Origin: Nageia nagi
Lineage: Eukaryota; Pinophyta
Length of the DNA: 64,000 nucleotides
Assembly: GCA_050084985.1 (NCBI GenBank)
Contig: JBITNC010000001.1
Coordinates: forward strand, 61,132,001 to 61,196,000
Direction of reading: 5' to 3'
Shown here piece after piece: positions 37,451-47,852 of this stretch. The position numbers and the translations under genes were made by a program. How positions within the stretch are numbered: position 1 is the first letter of the stretch; every line of letters begins with the position of its first letter. The notes under the pieces are model-generated. The model did no database searches. It was not told the DNA's origin and saw nothing but the letters and a program-made list of their open reading frames with translations.

Positions 37451-38240
37451 GGAAGAATACTTAGCCACCATGGCATCATCCCACTTTGGTATACCATGAG
37501 TCTCTAAAAATATCTATGGATCACCTAAATGTGCCTAACCAACAAGATTAGAACTAGTGGAATAGTGGTGGGAAGGAGGGAGATACCTAATGCAAAGGTG
37601 TTGCATTCTCAAGTCTAAAGTAAGCCCATTTTAGCATGCAACTACCAATAGTGGAAGAAGATGCAACATCAATAGGAGGAGTAGCAACAACTGAAGGTGG
37701 TGATGGTGTAAGAGGATCAATAGCTATTGTCAGAGTAATAACCTTAGGAATATCCTCCTCATGAAATACCTTAGAAGATGTATCACAAGAGTTAGGTAAC
37801 ATCGAGGAAGGAGATGAAGAGGAGAATAAGGAAGGCACTCATCAAATTGAACATGAGTGTATAAGAAAAGATCATGGGTATCAAGACCAATTAATTCGAT
37901 ATACCTTCATATCATCACTATAGCTAATAAAGATGAGAGGCTTATTTTTCTTATCCAAGGTCTTATGTTTGTTCTTAGGAATGAAAGCCTAAGCATGACT
38001 ACCAAACACTCTGAATAAAGACACATCTAGATTGGTTCCACTCCAAGCCTCTTCAAGAGTTATGTGATCAAGTTCTTGATGATGAGTACAATTTTGAATG
38101 TAGCTCACATAATTGACTACCTTAGCTTAAAAAATAGGAAGCAAGTGCCTAGAATACATCATACAACTAGCCATCTCCTTTAGTGTCCTATTATTTCTTT
38201 TTGCAACTCCATTCTATTTTGGGGTGTGAGGGAATGAATT
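37451..38240 (-). pseudogene. Ca: integrase C-terminal half and spacer
   Basis: The minus strand across several frames contains AFIPKNKHKTLDKKNKPLIF and SYAKVVNYVSYIQNCTHHQE (37900-38130), corresponding to the C-terminal part of copia integrase (LRVFGCxAF..PKxxRxKLDxK). The spacer to RT (37451-37900) includes an open stretch (37587-37838) that is Ser/Pro-rich, as is common there. Confidence 0.6.
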
Positions 38241-38723
38241 CTAATGAATTATTCCATGTCTCTTAAGGAACTCTAAAAACTCAATTCTGAAATGCTTCCC
38301 CCCATTATCTATACAAAGCTTCTTGATATAATTAGAAGATTGATTCTTGACCAAAGCCTTGAATAATTTGAAGCAAGCAAAGACATCACTCTTGAACTTG
38401 ATAAAATACACCCAAGTATGTCTCAATAAATCATTAATGAAATTCATTGTATATTGAGCTCCTATGAAGGATGGGTGTGAAAGGACCTTCAAATCACTAT
38501 GCACTAACTCTAAAAGAGAAGATGCATAGTTAGCTTTACCTTTAGGAAAATCATCTTGATGTTGCTTCATAAGGACACAACCTGGAAAAACACCATTAGA
38601 ATAAGATACCTTAGGCAAGCTAATGACCATATCATGAGCATGCAACTCTTGTAAATATCTATAGTTGAGGTGACCAAACCTTTCATGCCAAAGTTTATTC
38701 ATAGAATTTACATGGAAGACCAA
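38241..38723 (-). pseudogene. Ca: GAG-pre-integrase and integrase core, N-terminal half
   Basis: 160 open codons: LWHERFGHLNYRYLQEL is the GAG-pre-integrase/zinc-finger His part, and LLELVHSDL holds the first catalytic Asp. FINDLLRHTWVYFIKFKSDV follows, then IKKLCIDNGGKHFRIEFLEF with the second catalytic Asp. The expected second Cys of the HHCC finger is partly present (CVLMKQH). The Glu of the DDE triad lies beyond the frame end. Non-functional but well preserved. Confidence 0.9.
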
Positions 38724-38885
38724 TCTAGTACCTTAATCAGCATTATCAAAGCCCTTAAATTAATATAGCCTTAAGGAATGATCAACATCACCTCATGTAA
38801 GAAGTGACTATGGATCCTACAAACTACGAATCTCAAAATCATCAAGTGTGAATAAAACAATTCTCCCACCACTAGTATTACAAAT

Positions 38886-39089
38886 CTAATTCATAGAAAG
38901 AAGGTTGGAAGAGATACTAGGAACCAAAAGCACATAAAGGATGCAACCACTTGCAATAAGAATGTCCCCTTTCCCCTTCATAGAAATGTGAGAGGAATCA
39001 CCAACCTTGATACTAGAAGTAGAATTAGAACAAAAAGATGGAAACGATTCTCTAAATGGAGTCATGTGATGAGAGGCACCTAAATCCAT
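38886..39089 (-). pseudogene. Ca: aspartic protease
   Basis: MDLGASHHMTPFRESF opens the frame (active-site Asp kept, D-L-G-A-S-H-H). It is followed by KVGDSSHISMKGKGDI and YVLLVPSISSNLLSMN, the complete copia protease pattern ending in the VPxxxxNLLS block. A zinc knuckle CSYCRKLGHVIEKC (CX2CX4HX4C) is encoded just upstream at about 39200-39242, marking the end of gag. Confidence 0.9.
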
Positions 39090-39335
39090 AACTCAACTCT
39101 CTAAAATAGAATTTCCCTTCCCATGAACATTCAAATCCTTTCCTAATACATGAGAATTTTCATATTTTTTCTTCTTTTTATCATCTTTCATTTTTTGTAA
39201 CATTTTTCAATGACATGTCCAAGCTTCCTACAATAAGAACAAGTAGGATTCTCTTTATCTTGAGTGGATATGGAGTCAAGGGCATTTAGAGCTAGATATG
39301 GTGTAGTGGGCTTAGGCTCAGGCTTGGGTTTCCTT

Positions 39336-39846
39336 TACCTTGTTAGAAATTATAATGTAATATTGTGTAATATTTCTCTTTAATGTAATTTCACTTAATG
39401 CTTAAAGTATCTTTAGATACCTTAGAACATTAAGGGAATAAAAATAGAAAGAGAAATAAATATAGAAAGAGGATAAACATAGAAACACCTTTAACCTTAC
39501 CCTTGGGTAAAAGTAAAATTAAATGCTGGATTAGTTTTTATAAATAGAGAGGTACTCCTCTCATTATGTAACTTGATCTAAATTGATCAAGCATGGTAAT
39601 GCTTGTCTTGTAGAGATGCTCTTGTAGAAGCTTTGTTAAGAATTTGTAGGAGAGTTATCTTTTGAGAAAGTAATAGAATGATGGTTCAAAGTGGATGTAC
39701 TCCCAAGAGATTAAGGAACCACTATATGTCATTTGTTATCTTTTGTATGATTATTTCTTACTTTACTAGATATTTGAATAGATGATTTGTTGGAGAAACT
39801 TCAAGGTGATGTTGGTTATATGGAATCTTTCAATTCCATCATACCT
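39336..39846 (+). mobile_element. Solo LTR nested in Ca gag
   Basis: A 501-bp unit (39341-39841) beginning TGTTAGAAATTATAATG and ending TTCAATTCCATCA, flanked by TACCT at 39336-39340 and 39842-39846. A TATA box TTATAAATAGAGAGG lies near 39538-39552. The layout and short stretches (GGATGTACTCCCAAGAG, TTTGTTATCTTTTG) resemble the LTRs at 54084 and 58870, so it is a relative of that copia family. Solo LTRs arise by recombination between the two LTRs of a full element. Confidence 0.9.
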
Positions 39847-40445
39847 TTAGATTCTTTTAATGCCTTATATGAATATGAAGATGAGTCAAGAGTTAAAATT
39901 TTAGTCTCTTCCCTTGTAAGATGCTCACAAAATTCTTCTAACTTGGACATTGTGAATTTATCACCCATAACATCCTTTGTAGAGAGGAATGTAGAAGAAA
40001 ATACATGAAATGGGTCCTTCAATTTTGATAAAATTAAATAAATGCATTCTTCCTCTTTCTTCTTTTTACCATTACCCAACAATTATGTGTACAACTTCTT
40101 AGATTTAGTGAGATAATCAACCATGGTGGGATAGTCATCAGGAGACAAAGTAGTAAGTTGAGCATCAATTTGCATGGCCCTCATTGTGTCAACTTTACCA
40201 AATAAATATTCTAATTTATCCCATGCTTCATGTGATGTGGTTATGCTATCAATATGAAACTACAAATTCTCACTAATATTTGATTTTATTATCCCAAATC
40301 CTTCACCATTTGCCTTTGTGAATGACCAAGTTTCATAGTTTGATTTAAAAATGATTTTTTTCTCCTTAATGAGTGTGTTTAGTCCTCTTTGTGCTAATAT
40401 TGTCAACTTTTGTGGTTTCTAATTTTTATAGTTATGAAATGTGAG
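39847..40445 (-). pseudogene. Ca: gag
   Basis: Minus-strand reading from about 40440 gives NYETWSFTKANGEGFGIIKS, SHEAWDKLEYLFGKVDTM and AQLTTLSPDDYPTMVDYLTK. These are the copia gag (UBN2/Retrotran_gag) blocks. The frame at 40082 continues MLGNGKKKKEEECIYLILSK and SKLEEFCEHLTREET. The open frame runs into the solo LTR at 39846. Two stops. Confidence 0.8.
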
Positions 40446-41804
40446 AGGTTCAATTTTAAATTATGAATGTTCTATCTCAAAACACCAAATAAATCAAGGA
40501 ACCAAGCAACAAGGGAGGTGCAAAAATCCACACTTGACACCATTAAGACCCCATCTAAATTTTATTCACTTTTAAAGGACCCACTAAAAACACTTACCTT
40601 CAAATATTACATTTCAAATGGTTTGAAAACTCTTGTCTCCACTTTTACAATGCAAAAAATGACACTCTAATCTGAATCTATTTGCACAAGTTACACAATT
40701 AAATGCATATGCCTATAAATTAAATTAATGACCCTCCTAGACTATTTAAAAAATCAAAATATTTATCTAATTTTAAAAATTATAAAAATATTTATTTTTA
40801 TTTTTATTTTTGAGCAAACTATAGAAGAACCAAGAAATAATTAAAAAACCTACAAATGGAAGCACAAATATCACCATAATTTATTTTTTCTTATGGAGAG
40901 CTTGAAGGGAGAAGAGAGCAGGGTTCCAAGGGTAGCATTAATTTGGAGCTCATGATGACTAGAAATTTGTTTATTTTGAGTGTTAAAAGCACTTATCTAA
41001 AGCTTGTTATAGGGTCATAAGAGAGGTATAAAACTAGATAAGGAAACACTTATAGATGTAGAGAGTAAGAGATAGATCACACCAATAGAGAGAGAGCCAC
41101 ACAACAATGTGCATGCAAGTGTGAAAAGTTGAAAAAAAGATGACACATGGAATCCAATGCATAGTAACAAATAGATGTCATGTGTGTAGAGAGAATGCAG
41201 GAAGAGATACCATGGGCACACTTAGAGAGAAGGGAAGAGAGGGACTCCAATTATAAGTGAGGAGAAACTTGTAGGAAGCCAAAAAATATCATTTCTGTCA
41301 TAATGTGTCTCCTACAAATTTACATGTAGCATTTATGAGTGAGGAGGAAGAATAAATAGGTCAAAGCTAGGTTAAAGTCAATACATAATAGTCTAACAAA
41401 TCAATAAACATTTCTTAGCTTTATACCTAGTCTCTATTAGGCACAACTAAGGATGCTACAAAATGTACCCCATGAATGCATAAAAAAAAGAGAAAGTATC
41501 TGGTAAGATGTGCAAATCATAGATCAAACAAGTCAAAGCTAAGCAATGAAAATAAAACCATAGATCATAATAGATCATCAAGTTATGACATCATCATGGG
41601 CATAAACTAAGTTGGTATGTGAAGGATTAGAGATAATACTAATTTCACAAGACAAAGCAAATCTAAAATAGATTTCAAGTGATCTCTAAAAACTAAGAAT
41701 AAATAGAGGAGTGTAGTCCAAGAAAAATTACATAACCCAAATAAATCAAATAAATCTGAGAAAACTTCATAAAGAGTTTGGATGCTTTGCAAAAAATCCA
41801 ACAT
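40446..41804 (-). other. Ca: long leader without recognised coding
   Basis: 1.36 kb between gag and the primer site, long for a copia leader, so it may hide a further decayed insertion. Contains a GAGAGA-rich patch near 41055-41245. No conserved frame. Confidence 0.45.
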
Positions 41805-41816
41805 GCTCTAGTACCA

Positions 41817-42100
41817 TGTGAAGATTCACATGGAGAGAAAATCAAACCAAAAGGAAAATGAAAGAGCATCACAAAAATATAAAGAGAAGATGGAATCCTT
41901 GGAATTGATCAATATGAAATGAGAATGGAGCCCAAATAAATAGGGTAAATACAAGATAGTGTACAACATCATGGAAACCATGCATGAGGGAGAAAATCAC
42001 AAAGCGACAAAGAAGTGGTTATGAACACCATAATAAACTAGCTAGAAATAATACCTATGAAATAAATAAAATACTCCTAAGTGAACATAATAATTTAACA
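41817..42100 (-). repeat. 5' LTR of Ca, with adjacent primer site
   Basis: 284 bp. The primer site TGGTACTAGAGC (minus strand, 41805-41816) abuts it; two bases differ from the usual initiator-Met complement TGGTATCAGAGC. Confidence 0.9.
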
Positions 42101-42105
42101 CTATA

Positions 42106-42955
42106 ACTGGCATGGAATCTCCCTCATTGCATTTAGTTCAAAAGATCCATTCTTCTATTCATTTTGGATCCTTTAAATCTACCGTCGATATGAAACCTCC
42201 ATTTATAAAAATATTGTGTTTATACCCAATCATGCAAAATTATTTATAAAACAACATGGATAAATGAACTATATTTATTCTATCAATGTAATGCAGTACA
42301 TTTACATAAAGTAAATGAATAACATTTATACTCAAATTGGTCTAAATAAACTATGTTTACACCTAAACTTGTAAAATTATTTATAACAAAAAATAGATAA
42401 AAGAACTATTTTACACTAGCAATGTATAAAATGAATGGGTTTATACAAAGTAAATAAATAACATTTACACCCATTTTAATGTACAAGTTTAACTGGTCTA
42501 GTTCTAAAACTAGTCATGAACCTCACTCATTACATCTGGTTCGAAATCTCCATTCTTGCATCTACTCTAGATCCTTAAAATTTACCATTGGTAAGAAAAC
42601 CTCCATGTGTAAAGTAAATATACTTACACAACATAAACAAGCAATTTTTACTTCTAAACTAGTTTAAACAAACTATATTTACACCCAAATATGTAAAATT
42701 CTTTATAATAAAAAATAGATAAATGAACTATGTCTATGCTAGTATTGTATAAATGAAGTGTACTTACAAAAAATAAATGAATAGTGTTTACACCCAAATT
42801 GGTATAAACAAACTATGTTTACACTAAACCTTGCAAAATTCTTTATAATAACAAAAGATAAATAAATTACATTTACACAAGCAATGTATAAATGAATTCC
42901 ATTTTTAAAAAGTAAATGAACAATATTTATACTCATTTTGATGTGCAACAAGCTT
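42106..42955. repeat. Higher-order tandem repeat
   Basis: Two higher-order units (about 42106-42474 and 42475-42955). Each has a ~100-135-bp head (containing CATGAACCTCACTCATT or its relative) followed by two ~140-bp subunits (AAATTGGTCTAAATAAACTATGTTTACACC ... GTAAATGAATAACATTTA). Subunits begin at about 42203, 42335, 42650 and 42800. The Ca element cut the first head. Confidence 0.8.
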
Positions 42956-43109
42956 GGAATGATTTAAAAAAAAAAAATCTTTTTAAAAAATTATATAAAA
43001 TTTGCCTACCAATTTACATAGTAAATTTATTTATTTTATTTAATTTATCCATCATTTATAATTAGGTTTCAAGTAGATTCGCTAGTATTTTATACACCAC
43101 TTTTAGAGG

Positions 43110-43400
43110 AGGGGTCTTAAAATTTACCCTACTCAAAATCCTAAACCCTTAAACTCGTAAACCCTAAACATTAAAAATGTTATTCAAAACCCTAAACCTT
43201 AAATTTGTAAAATCATAAACCTTGGAAATCTTACTCAAAACCCTAAACCCTTAAACTTGTAAAAAATATTTGTTTACATATTTTGGTAATTGAGGTAAAT
43301 ATCCCATAATATTGAGGTTAGATGACCCCTTACAATCCTAAACCTCAAACTCATAAACCCTAAACCCTAAATCCTAAAACCATATACCCTAGGGCAAAAA
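43110..43400. repeat. Telomere-like CCCTAAA block
   Basis: Several AAACCCTAAACCC-like stretches, e.g. near 43164, 43188, 43238 and 43358, interspersed with TTTTGGTAATTGAGG. A diverged direct copy is at 34880-35060. Confidence 0.75.
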
Positions 43401-45131
43401 TCCCCTAAATGATCCATTTTCAATTCATCCTTTAAGATTATTCTACCTTGATTTGCATCCATACTTCTAGAAATCCTCTACTATTGAGCTTAGAGTCTTA
43501 ACAACTTACATTACAATACTAAGTCACACCCCCTAATTAATTTTTTTACTTTTAATTAATCTTCTATATTACTTCTTTAATAACTTTGTAATGTGATTCA
43601 ACTTACACATCTGATAAATATATCCTAATGTAGATTTCACTTACATGGTTCTTTAGGATGAGGGGCCTTCTCCAAATATAGACAAGATCTTAGGAGTTTT
43701 ATGTTTCTTTAGGATTCAAGTGGCCTTTTCTTATGCAAATGGGGCTTGCTTTTGATTCTCTTACTTCTTTTGTAGAAAATAAAAATCAAGGTTATCCTCT
43801 AGCTTATGGAGCCCTTCATGAAAAAATTATAAATTCATTAGGAGCCCATAGCATATAGGAAAACTCAAATTTATCACTTAGGAACATCATTCTTAGAAAT
43901 ATGTTCTAATACTTATAAATTATAAGATAACTCAAATTCATCACTTAGGGGTTTAATGCTCATGCATGCTCTCACCTATCCTTCTCATATTAGGGTTAAG
44001 GATAGATCTCCCACCATATAATAACATTATTAAGAATTTTATATTTATCATTTTGAATAACATTGATTTTGAAAGAGAACCAATAGAAGGCAATACCAAA
44101 CATGAATTTACATAAGGGTCTTTCTTGTCCTTAAACTATGATAGACCTAAATTACCATTTTTAACTTCTTAGTTAGTTCATTTACCAACCTATTACCATT
44201 TTTAACTTCCTTGAAGCATATTTCCTTCCTCTATCAAAAATCACTCATACTCTTAATGATTTACAATCTTTTTAGGTCCTATCCATGTTCATATGCCTTT
44301 ACCTTGATCTCTTTAAAGCTTTGTTATTGTTTCATGTTGCATGTTTAAACCCATTATCTAAGGATGCTTGATTCTGAGAAAATATAGTTGAGAACATCAC
44401 CTTTATTCAAGGTATAATTTATGAGATACTATATCATAAGGTTATCCTCCCCCACCTTACATGGTTTTCAACTTTAATGCTAACCATAGTTGACATGGTT
44501 ACATCCATATATCAAATAATTGATGATTTTTAATCACATAGAGAGGAGAGGAGGAGGTTTTAAAGTGATGGCCTATCCCAAAGATAAATTGATGAGACTT
44601 TTTCCATTACAAAAGGAGATTTAAGTCAATATTTTAGGAATCCTAAAAATTGAGAACCAATGGCACTCACCTAAAAGATAATTTATATTTTTTGGTATAT
44701 GCATGAGGGATCACTATGCATTTTTTGGACCGATGGTGGATGGTCTTTGATCATCCACCACATAGTGGTGGAAGTGATATACCATTTTATTTCATTAAGA
44801 TTTTATGTGTGGAGTTTTTTATTTGGAAAAATCCCAATTATTTGCATATTCATGAATTCAAGATGTTGGTATGGGTAGTTCATAGCAAAGGTTGAGGGCA
44901 CGACTTAATCCTAGATGACCTGCTCATGTTATACCTCTTATTAGTCCTCTTAGAGCTTCTATAATCACACATGTACATCATTCAACCATGGTTTTGTACC
45001 TTGTATCATTGATTCATCCTATGAGGACCCTCACTAAAAAAATTACCAATGCAACAACTAGGTTCGCTAAGGTTAGAGCTGATGGCTCAAGACCTAGTGG
45101 AGTTGGAGGGACTAGAAGCTCGCTTGAGATA
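43401..45131. other. No recognised gene
   Basis: AT-rich sequence with scattered short frames only. The last ~240 bp before the chromovirus (frame 44988-45182) could be an exon-like remnant, MRTLTKKITNATTRFAKVRA, but nothing supports a family. Its natural continuation is at 51154 once the chromovirus is removed. Confidence 0.4.
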
Positions 45132-45136
45132 TTTGC

Positions 45137-45774
45137 TGAAATATCCCAATTATTACTCAAGATTTTTGGGCATAAAAACTAGATCTGTTACATGCTATCT
45201 TTGACTTCAAACTCCAACTGTAACAACACTTTTATTATTTAATAATGATGACAGAATTTTGATCTTATAACAGCAGTAATATAGGAATTAAATCGCATGA
45301 AAGAGACCATAGAATCATTCATTCAAGAGTAGATAACAAGAACAATGAGTATATGAGATCAAATATTCAATACGCAAGTAATAAGACTGTTATTTCTGTA
45401 ACAATCCTGTAACATTCCTGTGACAATATTTAGGGCATCCAAAATATGAGTCTCCTCACAAATTCTTCAAAATGCCACTTCTAAGGCTGTTGGGCGCATC
45501 CCTAGGCCAAAGAAGGATGAGAAGGGCACATCCCTAACTCAAGAAAAGCAGATATCAGAATTTGATTGGATGATCCATAAAAATGAGAAATGTTTTTACT
45601 TAAATAGCCACTAAATGTCTCCATAAAAGCCAGCCGACCAGCCTTGGAAGAGAAAACTAGATTTCCAAGTGGTTTTGCCGACTTGAACATGGATAATGAT
45701 GCCAAAAGTGTAAAGTACTCCTAGATCTAGAAATTGCAATGAAAATGAAATACAAAGAATTTTGGGACATTACA
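45137..45774 (-). repeat. 3' LTR of the chromovirus
   Basis: 638 bp; in element orientation TGTAATGTCCC ... GGATATTTCA. The polyprotein stop codon (TAA, 45770-45772) lies inside its first five bases. Confidence 0.97.
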
Positions 45775-46183
45775 AATCCTCCCCTCCCAAATTGCTTGTC
45801 CTCAAGCAATTCAAGGCTGGATGCATAAGGATCTCTGACCCTTGCCATGTAGCATCTTCAACTGGTAAGCCTTTCCATTTTATCAGGTACTCTTTGATGA
45901 CTCTATTCCTCAAGATTTTTTCCTTGGTCTCCAAGAGGGTTTCAGGTTCAAGAATCAGCTTGCCTTCTTCATCAAGTGGGGGTAACTTCGTAGATGGAAC
46001 CACATGCTGTCCTAAGGCCTTTTTGAGGCATGAAACATGAAAGACATTGTGGATCTTGCTATTGTGTGGCAACTCTAACTCATATGCAACTTCTCCCACC
46101 TTGCGTATGACCTTATATGGGCCATAAAATCATGGTCTTAGCTTCTCCTTCCCACTTTTCTTCAATGTGGACTGTCTATAGGG
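45770..46183 (-). pseudogene. Chromovirus: integrase C-terminus and chromodomain
   Basis: In the same frame as the integrase ORF to its right, but separated by TAG (46184-46186) and TGA (46130-46132). It reads GPYKVIRKVGEVAYELELP (GPY/F module), then LPHNSKIHNVFHVSCLKKAL. The chromodomain is residues ~54-95 of the open part: ILRNRVIKEYLIKWKGLPVE and DATWQ. Chromodomains steer integration toward chromatin marks. The sequence ends SNLGGEDL within the polypurine tract and stops inside the LTR. Confidence 0.92.
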
Positions 46184-47194
46184 CTACATTCGTAAGTAGA
46201 CCATATCTCCAACTTCAAATTGGCGTTCTGTTCTTTGTTGATCAGCATATTTCTTCTGCTGGTTTTGTGCAAGTTGGATGTTATCTTTTAGGGTCTTCAA
46301 TATATTTTGATTTTCTTCCACAAAGTCTTTAGCTTTAGGTACCCTACTATCATTGATCAACAAGTCAATAATGTTAGGAGCATTATATCCATACAAAGCC
46401 ATAAAAGGAGACATCTTAATGGAGATGTGATATGAGGAATTGTAGCAAAACTCCCCTAAGTGCAACCATTTTATCCATGCATGTTGCTGCCCTGAAACAT
46501 AGTTCCTTAGGTAACCTTCTACCCATTTGTTCACTATTTCTGTTTGTCCATCAGTTTGGGGATGATAACTTGTACTTGGGGTTAGTATTGTACCACACAA
46601 TTTAAACAATTCTTGCCAAAACAAACTCATGAACTTGCTGTCCCTATCACTTACAATATTTTTAGGTATGCCATGGAGTCTAAAGATTTCTTTGAAGAAT
46701 AAGTCAGCCACTTGAATTACTGTGTATGAGGTGGAAATGGCATAGAAATGTGCAAATTTGGTCAATCTGTCCACTACCACATAGATGCAATCTTTACCTT
46801 GTACTTTGGGCAAACCAGAAATGAAGTCCATGGATATACTTTCCCATTTTTGTGTGGGAATGGGCAATGGTTGTAGCAATCCTGCTGGTAATGTATTCTC
46901 TCCCTTATTTTCTTGGCAAATAATACATTCTCTTACATGTCTAAGAACATCATCCTTCAACCCCTTCCATGTGAATCTTTCTTGCAGCTGTCTATATGTT
47001 TTAAAGAAGCCAGGATGACCAGCCATTGGTGTGTCATGCATTGTCTCAATTAATTTCTCTTTTAACTTTGAATTGGGCACAAGAAAAATTCTATTTTTGT
47101 AGAAAATCAATCCCTTTCTAATGTTGTACCTGTCATCTTTCAAGTGGCCATCTATGAGACGTGATGCTAATTCATTCTTGGTATATTCAGCCAT
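46184..47194 (-). CDS. Chromovirus: integrase (open stretch of broken pol)
   Basis: 336 open codons. HHCC zinc finger: H53, H60, C90, C93 (MHDTPMAGHPG ... ECIICQENK). Catalytic core: D123 in MDFISGLP, D183 in VSDRDSKF and E219 in DGQTEIVNKW, which gives the canonical D-x35-E spacing, so all catalytic residues are intact. Integrase joins element cDNA to host DNA. It is normally released from the Gag-Pol precursor; the ATG at 47194 is just the first in the frame after a frameshift between 47203 and 47194. The stop at 46184 separates it from the chromodomain. Confidence 0.93.
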   Translation of the reverse strand: MAEYTKNELASRLIDGHLKDDRYNIRKGLIFYKNRIFLVPNSKLKEKLIETMHDTPMAGHPGFFKTYRQLQERFTWKGLKDDVLRHVRECIICQENKGENTLPAGLLQPLPIPTQKWESISMDFISGLPKVQGKDCIYVVVDRLTKFAHFYAISTSYTVIQVADLFFKEIFRLHGIPKNIVSDRDSKFMSLFWQELFKLCGTILTPSTSYHPQTDGQTEIVNKWVEGYLRNYVSGQQHAWIKWLHLGEFCYNSSYHISIKMSPFMALYGYNAPNIIDLLINDSRVPKAKDFVEENQNILKTLKDNIQLAQNQQKKYADQQRTERQFEVGDMVYLRM

Positions 47195-47202
47195 GATGGC
47201 AG

Positions 47203-47852
47203 CTAATCATCAATAATGATGGATGTAGAGTGAAAGGAGGGTGTTCTTGAGAGTGCATCAACTGCTGTGTTCTTTTTCCCTTTTACAAATTCAATGTCAA
47301 AGTCATAGGATTGAAGCTTAGTTACCCATTTTTGTTGTCTCTCATTCAAATCTTGCTATCCCAAAAAGTATTTAAGACTGTTATGATCAGTCCTTACTAT
47401 GAACTTGCCACATACCAAGTATTGTTTAAATTTGGCTAATGCATGCATAATGGCAAGCATTTCTTTGTCATAAATACTGAAAGCCTTTTCATTGGGTTTG
47501 AGTTTTCTACTTTCAAAGCAAATTGGCTATCCTTTTTGCATGAGAATAGCTCCTATCCCAAAGCCTGACGCATCATAATCAATAGTGAAAGGTAAGGAAA
47601 AATCTGGAAGTACAAGTAGTGGACAAGTGGTCATTACCTCTTTCAATTTTGTGAAAGCCTTGTGGGCCTCCTCATTCCATGCAAATGCATCTTTTTTTGT
47701 CAATTCGGTCAATGGAGCTGCTAAGGCTGAAAACCCCTTGGTGAATCTTCTATAGTAACTGCAAAAACCCAAGAATCCTCTCAAATGGGTCAAGTTGGTT
47801 GGTGTGGGCCATTCTTGAATAGCTGCAATTTTGTGTTCATCCACTTGTACCC
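47203..47852 (-). pseudogene. Chromovirus: RNase H
   Basis: The frame 47527-47844 reads [40 protein letters not shown] and LLVLPDFSLPFTIDYDASGF. It continues after TAG (47527-47529) with AFSIYDKEMLAIMHAL and, past TAG (47356-47358), with RQQKWVTKLQSYDFDIEFVK and a VDALSR block. A third TAG is at 47203-47205. It is joined to RT by a one-base deletion at about 47850-47852. The three domain stops are all TAG. Confidence 0.92.

Larger units (their letters stand above)
35529..42105 (-). mobile_element. Ca: old Ty1/copia element, minus strand
   Basis: CTATA target duplication at 35529-35533 and 42101-42105. LTRs 35534-35814 and 41817-42100 (281 and 284 bp, ending TG/CA apart from one C-to-T change). 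Polypurine tract AAGGAGGGG (35815-35823) and primer site TGGTACTAGAGC (41805-41816), both in minus orientation. Domain order from the right: gag, protease, integrase, RT, RNase H, i.e. copia type. LTRs differ at roughly 15% of sites by eye. A solo LTR is nested in gag. Confidence 0.93.

Noticed and set aside
41015-41221. Hydrophobic 68-residue minus-strand frame that resembles a membrane protein
   Set aside because: Arises from a GAGAGA/ATGTGTA-rich leader; no conserved neighbour or homologue visible.
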